DNA of 64,000 nt, taken from assembly GCF_002112505.1 (NCBI RefSeq), contig NZ_NEHW01000012.1:124001-188000 (forward strand), given 5' to 3'. Origin of the DNA: Pseudomonas sp. R28(2017) (GTDB lineage: Bacteria; Pseudomonadota; Gammaproteobacteria; Pseudomonadales; Pseudomonadaceae). Positions within the stretch are counted from its first letter, which is position 1. The number at the start of each line of letters is the position of its first letter. Under the pieces are notes generated by a model. That model was not told the origin of the DNA, did not search any database, and worked only from the letters and a program-made list of their open reading frames with translations. Of the stretch, positions 54,838 to 62,847 are shown piece after piece. The position numbers and the translations under genes were made by a program.

Positions 54838-55590
54838 TCAGATCTGCGCCTGGCCACCGTCCACGAACAGCTCGGCGCCGTTGACGAAGCTGGCGTCATC
54901 GCTGGCCAGGAACACGGCAGCATTGGCGATTTCGACCGGCTCCCCTACTCGCCCCAGCGGCACCTGAGCGGCCAGGTAATCCAGCAGGCCCTGCTGTTGC
55001 GCGGCATCCGGCCCGGCGAGGTCGACCAACCCTGGCGTACGCGTTGCGCCCGGGCTCAGGGTGTTGACCCGCACTGCGCGGTCCTTCAGGTCCAGAATCC
55101 AGCTACGGGCAAAGGCCCGCACGGCGGCCTTGGACGCCGAGTACACGCTGAATGCCGCAGTGCCCGAGCTACCAGCGGTCGAGCCGGTCAGAATGATCGA
55201 TGCGTTCTGCGCCAGCAGCGGCAGCGCCTTTTGCACAGTGAACAGCACACCTTTCACGTTACGGTCGAAGGTGTCGTCGTAGTGGGCCTCGGTAATGTCG
55301 CCCAATGGCAGCATGGAGCCGCCACCAGCGTTGGCGAACAGCACATCCAGGCGGCCCTTTTCCTGGCCGATGCGGGCATAGAGTTGATCCAGTTGCTCCA
55401 GCCGGGTGGAGTCCACCGCAATACCGGTAGCGTTGCCCACCAGTGCCACCGCCTTGTCCAGCTCCGCCTGGCGGCGCCCGGTGATGTACACGTGGGCACC
55501 TTCCTCGGCAAAGCGTTTTGCCGTGGCCAGGCCAATGCCGGTGGTGCCGCCAGTGACCAGTGCGATCTTGCCTTCAAGTTTCTTGCTCAT
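54838..55590 (-). CDS. Short-chain dehydrogenase/reductase
   Basis: The 250-residue classical SDR has the NAD(P)-binding GGTTGIGLATAKRF motif, DVLFANAGGG (NAG block), the catalytic serine in IILTGSTAGSSG, and YSASKAAVRAFARSW with catalytic Tyr and Lys. The C-terminal ELFVDGGQAQI is typical. GGGAG precedes the ATG. The gene is divergent from a LysR regulator across a 104-bp gap containing a repeated AT-rich element, so it is probably that regulator's target. The substrate is unknown. Confidence 0.93.
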   Translation of the reverse strand: MSKKLEGKIALVTGGTTGIGLATAKRFAEEGAHVYITGRRQAELDKAVALVGNATGIAVDSTRLEQLDQLYARIGQEKGRLDVLFANAGGGSMLPLGDITEAHYDDTFDRNVKGVLFTVQKALPLLAQNASIILTGSTAGSSGTAAFSVYSASKAAVRAFARSWILDLKDRAVRVNTLSPGATRTPGLVDLAGPDAAQQQGLLDYLAAQVPLGRVGEPVEIANAAVFLASDDASFVNGAELFVDGGQAQI

Positions 55591-55647
55591 GGTGTTTCTC
55601 CCGTTGAGGTGGTGAGTGGCTGTGGGGAGAAGCGTATCGACTGGCGG

Positions 55648-55674
55648 ATCATTTCAAAATAGAATCATTTGAAA
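55648..55674. promoter_or_regulatory. Putative LysR operator between SDR and lysR genes
   Basis: Two near-identical 11-mers, ATCATTTCAAA (55648-55658) and ATCATTTGAAA (55664-55674), lie 16 bp apart. They also form an inverted repeat TTTCAAA/TTTGAAA with a 9-bp spacer. The element is in the intergenic region 20 bp before the lysR start, the usual place for a LysR-type regulator that controls a divergent gene. Binding is inferred from position and symmetry only. Confidence 0.55.
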
Positions 55675-55694
55675 GCCATCGTTGCAGAAATTAA

Positions 55695-56639
55695 ATGCCA
55701 AGAATTCCGGATTTCGAAGGCCTGGCGATGTTCGCCAAAGTGGCCGAAGAAGGCTCGTACGCCGCCGCCTCCCGGGCCATGGGCGTGTCAGTTCCCACGG
55801 TGTCGCGCGCAGTCGCGCGCCTCGAAGAGCGCCTGGGTGCACGCCTGTTCAACCGCACCTCACGCCAGCTCTCGCTGACGGAGTTCGGCCAGCGGATGGT
55901 CGAACAAGCCAGCGCGCTGTATCGCCAGGCCGAAGAAATGGAAAGCGAGGCCCAAGAGCTGTCGGTGCAGCCTCGCGGGTTGGTGCGCCTGGCTGTGCCG
56001 ATGGCCTTCGGCTTGCGTTGGGTCGCGCCGCTGCTGCCTGAGCTGTTGGCGCAATACCCGGGGTTGGAGCTCGACCTGCACCTGTCCGACTCGACCGTCG
56101 ACCTGGTCGCCGAGGGATTCGACGCAGCCTTGCGCATCGCCGCCCTGCCCGACTCATCGCTGGTGGCGCGGCGCATCTGTTCGGTCAGCCAGTACCTGGT
56201 GGCCGCGCCGTCCTACCTTGCCCGCCATGGCCAGCCCGCGCACCCGCGCGAGCTGGCTGGCCACGCTTGCATGAGTTACGCCTACCGCGCCCGCAGCCAG
56301 GTCTGGCGCTTCAGCCACGGCGACGGCAGCGAGCACGACGTGGTGCCCCGCGGGCCGCTGCGGGTGACCAACTCGGATGCCCTGATCCCGCCGTTGCTGG
56401 CGGGCCTTGCGATTGCCGAGCTACCGGAATTCATCGCCGCCGAATACCTGGCCGACGGCCGCCTTGAACACCTGCTGCCCGAATGGCACATGACCCAGGG
56501 TGGGTTGTATTTCGTGACCCCGTCGGCGCGCACACGGCCGCGCAAGGTCCAGGCGCTGGCCGATTTTTTCGTCGAGCGGTTGTCCAATCCGCAGTGGCAA
56601 TTGCAGGCGTCGAGGCTTGCCACCGACTCTGCCAGTTGA
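55695..56639 (+). CDS. LysR-family transcriptional regulator
   Basis: The 314-residue protein has the N-terminal winged helix-turn-helix of LysR regulators (FAKVAEEGSYAAASRAMGVS, VSRAVARLEERLGARLFNRT) and a substrate-binding domain starting near RGLVRLAVPMAFGLRWVAP. It resembles the CrgA/YafC subgroup, which often regulates a divergent oxidoreductase gene. There is no clear Shine-Dalgarno sequence before the ATG. The divergent SDR and the repeated element at 55648-55674 support regulation of that gene and of itself. Confidence 0.92.
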   Translation: MPRIPDFEGLAMFAKVAEEGSYAAASRAMGVSVPTVSRAVARLEERLGARLFNRTSRQLSLTEFGQRMVEQASALYRQAEEMESEAQELSVQPRGLVRLAVPMAFGLRWVAPLLPELLAQYPGLELDLHLSDSTVDLVAEGFDAALRIAALPDSSLVARRICSVSQYLVAAPSYLARHGQPAHPRELAGHACMSYAYRARSQVWRFSHGDGSEHDVVPRGPLRVTNSDALIPPLLAGLAIAELPEFIAAEYLADGRLEHLLPEWHMTQGGLYFVTPSARTRPRKVQALADFFVERLSNPQWQLQASRLATDSAS

Positions 56640-56688
56640 TGCTGTACTGTAAGTCAGGTATTTCTCTCCCTTTTCAGGCGCGGGCCCA

Positions 56689-59229
56689 ATGACCTTCGAC
56701 CCCCAGGTAAACCTGACCAACTGCGATCGCGAGCCGATCCAGGTTCCCGGCAGCATTCAACCCCACGGCTGCCTGCTCGCCTGCGATGCGTCAGCGACGG
56801 TCGTGCTGCGCCATTCGGTGAATCTGCCACAGATGCTTGGCGTCACGGGCGCCATCAATGGCCAGAAGCTGAACGCCGTGCTCGGTGATGAGGTGGCGCA
56901 CACCCTGCGCAACTCGTTGGCCCGCACCCGCGAAGGCGCGCGGCCATCGCAGACGTTCAGCGTGCAGCTGCCTTCAGGCCGTGCGTTCGATGTTTCGGCC
57001 CACGTGTTCAAGGGCACCGCGATCATCGAGTTCGAGCCCGCCGGCGCCAGCATTGCCGAGCCCATCGAACTGGCACGCACACTGATCGCCCAGCTGCGCG
57101 ACGTCGACCAGACCCACAAACTGTTCCGCGACGCCGCCCGTTACGTGCGTGCGGTGCTCGGTTATGACCGCGTGATGATCTACCAGCTGGGTGCCGACGG
57201 CGCTGGCAAGGTCGTGGCGGAGGCCAAGCGTGGCGACCTGGAAAGCTTCCTCGGCCAGTACTTCCCGGCGTCCGACATCCCCCAGCAAGCCCGCGCCCTG
57301 TACCTGCGCAACCCGATCCGGGTCATCTCCGACGTCCAGTTCAAGACGGTGGTCATCGACCCGCTGCTGGACCCGTCAGGTGAACCCCTGGACCTCTCCT
57401 ACGCGCACTTGCGCAGCGTTTCGCCGATCCATTGCGAATACCTGAACAACATGGGTGTGGGCGCCTCGATGTCGATCTCGGTCATCGTCGGTGGCGCGCT
57501 ATGGGGGCTGATCGCCTGCCACCATTACGCACCGCGCACCCTGGCCATGGGGCAACGGGTGGCGGCGGAAATGTTCGGCGAGTTCTTTTCGCTGCACATC
57601 GAAACCCTGCGTACCCGGCAAAACCTCGAAGCGGCTGTCAATGTCCACAAGGCGCTGGACGCGCTGCTGCGCGACGCCAACCATGCGCCCGACATCGAGG
57701 CGTTCTTCCAGTCGCGCCTGGGCGAGTTCCAGTCGCTGATCCCGTGCGACGGCATCGGCATGTCGCTGCAGGGGCGCTGGACGTCGACCGGCCTGACGCC
57801 GCCCAAGGCGGCCATCGCCGACCTGCTGGGGCTGGCGCAGGGGGTCAGCGAAGGCCAGACCTGGGCATCCAACCGGCTTTCGATGGTGCTCCCTGCAGCC
57901 CGGGACTACTGCACGGAAGTCTCCGGCGTGCTGATCATCCCGATGTCGCAGCAGCCAAGGGATTACCTCATGCTGTTCCGAAAGGAAGTGGTCGAGACGC
58001 TGGATTGGGCTGGCGACCCGAACAAGACCTACGAGAGTGGCGCGCTGGGCGACCGCCTGACACCGCGCAAGAGCTTCGCGATCTGGAAAGAGACGGTGCA
58101 CCAGCAGTCGCTGCCCTGGAGCGAACAGGACCGGCAGTTCGGCGAGGCCATTCGCCGGGCCATCGTCGAGGTTGCATTGCATAACAGCGAGCTGCTGGCC
58201 AACGAGCGCTCGAAGGCTGAAATCCGCCAGCGCATGCTCAATGAAGAGCTCAATCACCGGGTCAAGAACATCCTTTCATTGATTGGCGCGCTGGTGGCCC
58301 ACCCCACCTCCGAGAGCCAGACGCTCAAGGACTATGTGGCAACGCTCAAGGGCCGCATCCAGGCGCTGTCGCTGGCCCACGACCAAGTGGTGCGCGGCGA
58401 CGGTGGTGGCGGCCTGGCCACCTTGCTCGAGGCCGAGCTGTCGCCCTATCGCACCTCGGCCGAGGCCATCGAGCTGGCCGGGCCCAATGTGATTCTCGAC
58501 GCCCGCGCCTATTCGGTGATGGCCCTGGTGTTGCACGAACTGGCGACCAACGCGGCCAAGTACGGGGCGCTGTCGAGGGCCGGCGGCAGGCTCTGTGTCA
58601 GCTGGGCGCTCGACGCGGGCAATGCCTGTGACATCACCTGGCGTGAGCGTCACGGGCCAACGGTTCGCCCACCGAGCCGCCGTGGCTTCGGTACGGTGCT
58701 GATCGATCGCAGCATCCCGTTCGACCTGGGCGGCACCAGCAACGTCGAATACCTGCCCGAAGGCCTTCAGGGCTTTTTCCGGATTCCGGCCAGGCACCTT
58801 TCGGTGGCCGCTGCACCGCCAGTGCAGCGCCCAGCCACGCCGTTGCCGCAACCGAGCACCGTGCTTGCAGCGCGTGCGGATGCCTGTGTGCTGATTCTGG
58901 AAGACCAACTGGTCATTGCCGTGGGGCTGGAGCAGATACTCAACGATGCCCGAATCAGCCATGTCATCACGGCCAGCTCGGAGAGTGAGGCGATGCTGCT
59001 GCTGGCCAAGCGCACGCCCGACGCTGCGATTCTGGATATCAACCTGGGCACCGGCACATCGATCTGCGTGGCCGACGAGCTGGCGCGGCGGGGCATTCCG
59101 TTCCTGTTTGCCACCGGCTACGGCGATGGCGTCAGCATTCCGCAGCATCTGCAGCAGGTTACGGTGATCCGCAAGCCTTACGATGCCAATGCCATTCTGG
59201 CCAGCCTGCAGACCCTGCTCGCGCCGTGA
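56689..59229 (+). CDS. bphP: Bacteriophytochrome: PAS-GAF-PHY photosensor with HWE histidine kinase and receiver domain
   Basis: This 846-residue red/far-red photoreceptor has Cys12 (NLTNCDREP) in the position that binds biliverdin in bacteriophytochromes. A PAS domain comes first (PIQVPGSIQPHGCLL), then a GAF domain with PASDIPQQARALYLRNPIR and SPIHCEYLNNMGV, and a PHY domain with the tongue PRKSF motif (LTPRKSFAIWKE). The kinase is of the HWE type: phospho-His523 in LNEELNHRVKNIL, N-box LVLHELATNAAKYGAL and the WRE block. A C-terminal receiver carries Asp783 (AILDINLG) and Lys in VIRKPYD. No bphO haem oxygenase gene lies beside it in the window. It is convergent with the DUF1704 gene, and the stops abut (TGATCA). 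Confidence 0.95.
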   Translation: MTFDPQVNLTNCDREPIQVPGSIQPHGCLLACDASATVVLRHSVNLPQMLGVTGAINGQKLNAVLGDEVAHTLRNSLARTREGARPSQTFSVQLPSGRAFDVSAHVFKGTAIIEFEPAGASIAEPIELARTLIAQLRDVDQTHKLFRDAARYVRAVLGYDRVMIYQLGADGAGKVVAEAKRGDLESFLGQYFPASDIPQQARALYLRNPIRVISDVQFKTVVIDPLLDPSGEPLDLSYAHLRSVSPIHCEYLNNMGVGASMSISVIVGGALWGLIACHHYAPRTLAMGQRVAAEMFGEFFSLHIETLRTRQNLEAAVNVHKALDALLRDANHAPDIEAFFQSRLGEFQSLIPCDGIGMSLQGRWTSTGLTPPKAAIADLLGLAQGVSEGQTWASNRLSMVLPAARDYCTEVSGVLIIPMSQQPRDYLMLFRKEVVETLDWAGDPNKTYESGALGDRLTPRKSFAIWKETVHQQSLPWSEQDRQFGEAIRRAIVEVALHNSELLANERSKAEIRQRMLNEELNHRVKNILSLIGALVAHPTSESQTLKDYVATLKGRIQALSLAHDQVVRGDGGGGLATLLEAELSPYRTSAEAIELAGPNVILDARAYSVMALVLHELATNAAKYGALSRAGGRLCVSWALDAGNACDITWRERHGPTVRPPSRRGFGTVLIDRSIPFDLGGTSNVEYLPEGLQGFFRIPARHLSVAAAPPVQRPATPLPQPSTVLAARADACVLILEDQLVIAVGLEQILNDARISHVITASSESEAMLLLAKRTPDAAILDINLGTGTSICVADELARRGIPFLFATGYGDGVSIPQHLQQVTVIRKPYDANAILASLQTLLAP

Positions 59230-60507
59230 TCACGGGGCACTGGCATCCGCTTCGTGCTCGTCGGCAAAGGCCATGAACATCGTCAGGTCGAGCACATCCA
59301 GCCTGATCTGGGCGATGAAGGCCGAAAACGCCAGGTTGGCGGCGAGCCTGCGCATGTCGCAGGCCCAGGCCGGGACATAGGTCGGTGCCTGGAGCCAGCC
59401 AGACTCGAACAGCGGCGCCAGGCGCACGGTATCGGCCAAGGTCAGGCGCCCGGAAAACAGATGGCCGACCAGTTCCGGCCGGTTGTCACGGATCGCCACG
59501 CGCAGCAAGGTGTGCACACCCAGCAAGCCGGTCAGGTAGGCGGCGTCCTTGGTAAAGGCTGAGCCGCCACGCAGGTCGGCACCGCGGAAAATCCGCTGGG
59601 TCGAGCGGAACGACTCTTGCGGCGACTGCCCGGCGTTCACAAACCCTTCGAAAACCTGAACGAAGTCGGCGCCATCCAGTGCCTGCTGCACCGCCAGCGC
59701 ACGCAGGGCGACACGGCGCAGGCGGTTGATGTCCATGCTGCCGGTGAACAGCTCGGCCAGGGTGGCAATGCCCTCCTGGGTCTGGGTGGTACGCGGCGCG
59801 CCGAGACCCAGGCACTTGAGGTTGGCCTGGCGGGCGCCGTTCTGTGCGGTGGCGACATGCACGAAGGCCTCGTGCTGCAACAGTTGCTGCTTGTCCAGCT
59901 CGCTGAACAGGGCGCCAGCACGCAGGCGAATGCGACTGGACCCGGCGATGGCCTTGGCGGCGAGGTTGGGGTCCAGCACGATCCTGATCTGCTGCGCGCC
60001 AAAGAAGCGGTCTATTTCCGGCTGCATCCACGCAGCGAAGTCTTCGGCCGGAATGTCAGCCTCGGTTGGCGGAATCTGCTCGCTCCCCAGCAGTGCATCG
60101 GTGGTCTTGAGGAAGAAACTGGCCGCATCGAGCATGCTCAGTTGCTGCCTGGGGTAGAGAAAGTCCGGGCGCCGGTACAGCGCCGAGGAATAACGCGTGA
60201 AGTCAGGGGTGCCAATGGCCCCCAGCATGCGCCCCGCAGTGGCATAGCTGCGTGCGGTCATCGCCAGGAAGCGCCCGGCCGGGTGACCCTGATCGCATTG
60301 CCCGACAAAGGCCTCCAGCGCGGCGATACCGGCACCGTGATCGCGTGACTGCAACTGCACCTGGGGCAACTGCGCGTTGCCGGCGCGCCACTGGCTGAGG
60401 AAGACCTGCTCGATGCCATCCGGCCAGGCCAGGGCATCGAGCACGCGGATCTTGCGGGCAAGTCCTGGCAGCGCGGCATCGAGCTCGGACAAGGAGGCAG
60501 TACCCAT
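59230..60507 (-). CDS. DUF1704 (QEGLA-motif) putative zinc peptidase
   Basis: The 425-residue protein has the paired motifs of this family: HEAFVH (His212, Glu213, His217, a HExxxH metal site) and QEGIA (Gln244 to Ala248, family QEGLA). Members were first annotated as flavohaemoglobin-expression-modulating proteins. The eukaryotic relatives (MATCAP) are tubulin tyrosine carboxypeptidases with the same HExxxH core, so a carboxypeptidase-like activity is plausible. AAGGA is seven bases before the ATG. No signal peptide is visible. It ends exactly where the convergent phytochrome gene ends; a functional link is not shown. Confidence 0.88.
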   Translation of the reverse strand: MGTASLSELDAALPGLARKIRVLDALAWPDGIEQVFLSQWRAGNAQLPQVQLQSRDHGAGIAALEAFVGQCDQGHPAGRFLAMTARSYATAGRMLGAIGTPDFTRYSSALYRRPDFLYPRQQLSMLDAASFFLKTTDALLGSEQIPPTEADIPAEDFAAWMQPEIDRFFGAQQIRIVLDPNLAAKAIAGSSRIRLRAGALFSELDKQQLLQHEAFVHVATAQNGARQANLKCLGLGAPRTTQTQEGIATLAELFTGSMDINRLRRVALRALAVQQALDGADFVQVFEGFVNAGQSPQESFRSTQRIFRGADLRGGSAFTKDAAYLTGLLGVHTLLRVAIRDNRPELVGHLFSGRLTLADTVRLAPLFESGWLQAPTYVPAWACDMRRLAANLAFSAFIAQIRLDVLDLTMFMAFADEHEADASAP

Positions 60508-60592
60508 GGCAGTGTCCTTGAGTCACCTAGCGTCATCTCGACAGCTTAGCCCGTGCCCGTTCTGTGCGTAGCCGCAGGGCCAGCAGCTGCCC

Positions 60593-61534
60593 TCAGCCCA
60601 TCGGTGTGCCGCTGCGCCGTATCATTTGCGGCGTCTGACCGATCGTACGCAAGAACGCCCGCCTCATCCTTTCCCGGTCGGCGAAGCCTGCCTCCCGGGC
60701 AACGACTTCGATGGAATGCCCGCTGTCTTCGAGCAGCATTCGCGCCGCCTCGACCCGAAGGTGCTCCACCGCCTTGGCCGGCGATTGACCGGTTTCGGCA
60801 GTGAACGCGCGGCTGAACTGCCGGGGGCTCAGGTGCGAAACCCCAGCCAGTTCTTCCACGCTCAAGGTGTTTCTCAGGTTGCGCCGGGCGTAATCGAGGG
60901 CTTTCTGGATGCGATCGGACTTGGGTTCGAGGTCCAACAGCACCGAAAACTGTGACTGCCCACCGGCCCGGCGGTGATAGACCACCAATTTGCGCGCAAC
61001 GATCCGGGCGGTTTCCAGGCCATGGTCCTGCTCGATCATGGCCAGCGCCAGGTCGATGCTTGCGGTCATGCCTGCCGAGGTCCACACAGGGCCATCGATG
61101 ATGTAGATCCGGTCCGGTTCGACCTTGACCTTGGGGTAGCGCTCCTCCAGTTGCTTGGCAAACAGCCAGTGGGTCGTTGCCCGCCGGCCATCGAGCACGC
61201 CACTTTCGGCCAGGACGAAGGCGCCAACACACGGCGCGGCAACTCGACGAGCAGTGTCCATCGACGCGCGCACAAAGCTGGCAAGGCCGGTGGTGACCGG
61301 CATCACCGACGTGCCGGAGCCGAACATCACGGTATCGAACACCTGCCCACCACCCAACGCGCGGGTCTCGATGCGAATACCCGCCGAAGACGTGACCAGC
61401 CCCCCGTCCTCCGACAGCAGTGTGACTTCGTAGGCGGGCTTGCCCAGGGTCAGGTTGGCGATCTCGAACGCTGTGATCGCCGTCAGCCCCATCAACTGAA
61501 AGCCTGGAAGGACGACAAAACCGAGGGTGTGCAT
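60593..61534 (-). CDS. GlxA-family AraC-type regulator with DJ-1/PfpI domain
   Basis: The 313-residue protein has an N-terminal DJ-1/PfpI-like domain (LGFVVLPGFQLMGLTAITAFEIA, with a nucleophile-elbow-like CVGAFVLAESG) and a C-terminal AraC domain (LSVEELAGVSHLSPRQFSRA and IEVVAREAGFADRERMRRAF). I chose the ATG at 61534; the 13 codons upstream in frame lack a ribosome-binding site. It is divergent from the emrA/emrB-like pair with about 176 bp between starts and is the likely controller of that pump. The intergenic DNA has repeated TGTC/GACA elements (about 61545-61605) that may be its operator. Confidence 0.9.
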   Translation of the reverse strand: MHTLGFVVLPGFQLMGLTAITAFEIANLTLGKPAYEVTLLSEDGGLVTSSAGIRIETRALGGGQVFDTVMFGSGTSVMPVTTGLASFVRASMDTARRVAAPCVGAFVLAESGVLDGRRATTHWLFAKQLEERYPKVKVEPDRIYIIDGPVWTSAGMTASIDLALAMIEQDHGLETARIVARKLVVYHRRAGGQSQFSVLLDLEPKSDRIQKALDYARRNLRNTLSVEELAGVSHLSPRQFSRAFTAETGQSPAKAVEHLRVEAARMLLEDSGHSIEVVAREAGFADRERMRRAFLRTIGQTPQMIRRSGTPMG

Positions 61535-61710
61535 ACGGATACCCGATGTCCTAAAAGGTGTCTTATATGACATTTAAGGCATGACCACAAGGCAATAGGA
61601 TGTCATCCAGACGCGGCGCACATCCCTTGCCGTAATCGCCGTCATCCGGGGAGGCCGATAGCAGGTGGCCCCCCCTTCCTTAGCCAAGCTCAGACAGAGG
61701 ACTGACCGTC

Positions 61711-62847
61711 ATGAACGCTCAGGTCGACATCGAACCCGGCGCGGTCCTGGACAGCGACACCGCGCCTGTCAAAGCCTTTGGCCGAGCGGCTGCCCTGCGC
61801 TTGGGCGCCCTGACGCTGGCAATCATTGCCGGCGTGGCCTGCGCCAGCCACTGGTGGGTCAGCGGCCGGTTCATCGAAGACACCGACGATGCCTACGTGG
61901 GCGCCGAGGTGACCGTGATCAGCGCCAAGGTCCCCGGCTACATCAGTGAAGTCGCGGTGGTCGACAACCAGTTCGTCAAGGCGGGTGACCTGTTGGCGCG
62001 GATCGACGTGCGCGACTACAACGCCGCCTTGGCCAAAGCTGAAGGAGCCGTAGCGGCGCAGCATGCGCGCCTGGCCAATCTGGACGCGGTCGAACTGCTG
62101 CAACAGGCGGTCATCAGCCAGGCCAAAGCACAGATCGACGCGCGTAGCGCCGAAGCCCAGCGGGCCATGGATGACAGAACGCGTTATCAAAACCTGGTGC
62201 AAAGCCAGGCGGTCTCGGTGCAGAGCGCCCAGCGCGTCGACACGGCCTGGAAAACCGCGCAAGCCGATCGCGTCCACGCGCAAGCCGGCCTGCTGGCCGC
62301 ACGCCAGCAGCTGGCCGTGATCGACACCCAACGCCAACAGGCACGCGCCGCACTGGCCCAGGCCGAAGCGGACCGCGAGCAAGCCCGGCTCAATGTCGAA
62401 TACACCGAGCTGCGTGCGCCGGTCGATGGTTACGTCGGCAATCGCCGAGCCAAGGTCGGCGCCTATGCCGCAGCCGGTAGCCAACTGATTTCGGTGGTAC
62501 CGGCCCACGGGTTGTGGGTCGACGCCAACTTCAAGGAAGACCAGCTGGCACGCATGCAAGTGGGCCAGGCCGTCAGCATCACGGCCGATATCCTGCCAGG
62601 GCGCACCTTCCACGGCCGTGTCGAGAGCATTGCGCCGGCCACCGGCGCGCAGTTCAGTGTGTTGCCGCCCGAGAATGCCACCGGCAACTTCACCAAGATC
62701 GTGCAGCGCGTGCCGGTGCGTGTCCGCCTGGCAGATGGCGATGCCGACTTCGGCGCCCTGCGCCCTGGCCTTTCGGTGCTTGCCGAAATCGATACCAAGG
62801 CCCCGCGCGAGACGCCAGCGGGCCTCGCCACGGCAAGCCAGCCATGA
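61711..62847 (+). CDS. EmrA-type HlyD-family membrane fusion protein
   Basis: The 378-residue protein has one N-terminal membrane helix (LGALTLAIIAGVACASHWWV), then the EmrA lipoyl half-motif (TDDAYVGAEVTVISAKVPGY, VVDNQFVKAGDLLARID). A long coiled coil follows, then the second half-motif VEYTELRAPVDGYVGNRRAK and the barrel domain. It should pair with the MFS pump encoded next (ATGA overlap), and a TolC-type protein is needed for passage across the outer membrane. AGAGGA is about ten bases before the ATG. Divergent from a GlxA-type regulator. Confidence 0.92.
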   Translation: MNAQVDIEPGAVLDSDTAPVKAFGRAAALRLGALTLAIIAGVACASHWWVSGRFIEDTDDAYVGAEVTVISAKVPGYISEVAVVDNQFVKAGDLLARIDVRDYNAALAKAEGAVAAQHARLANLDAVELLQQAVISQAKAQIDARSAEAQRAMDDRTRYQNLVQSQAVSVQSAQRVDTAWKTAQADRVHAQAGLLAARQQLAVIDTQRQQARAALAQAEADREQARLNVEYTELRAPVDGYVGNRRAKVGAYAAAGSQLISVVPAHGLWVDANFKEDQLARMQVGQAVSITADILPGRTFHGRVESIAPATGAQFSVLPPENATGNFTKIVQRVPVRVRLADGDADFGALRPGLSVLAEIDTKAPRETPAGLATASQP

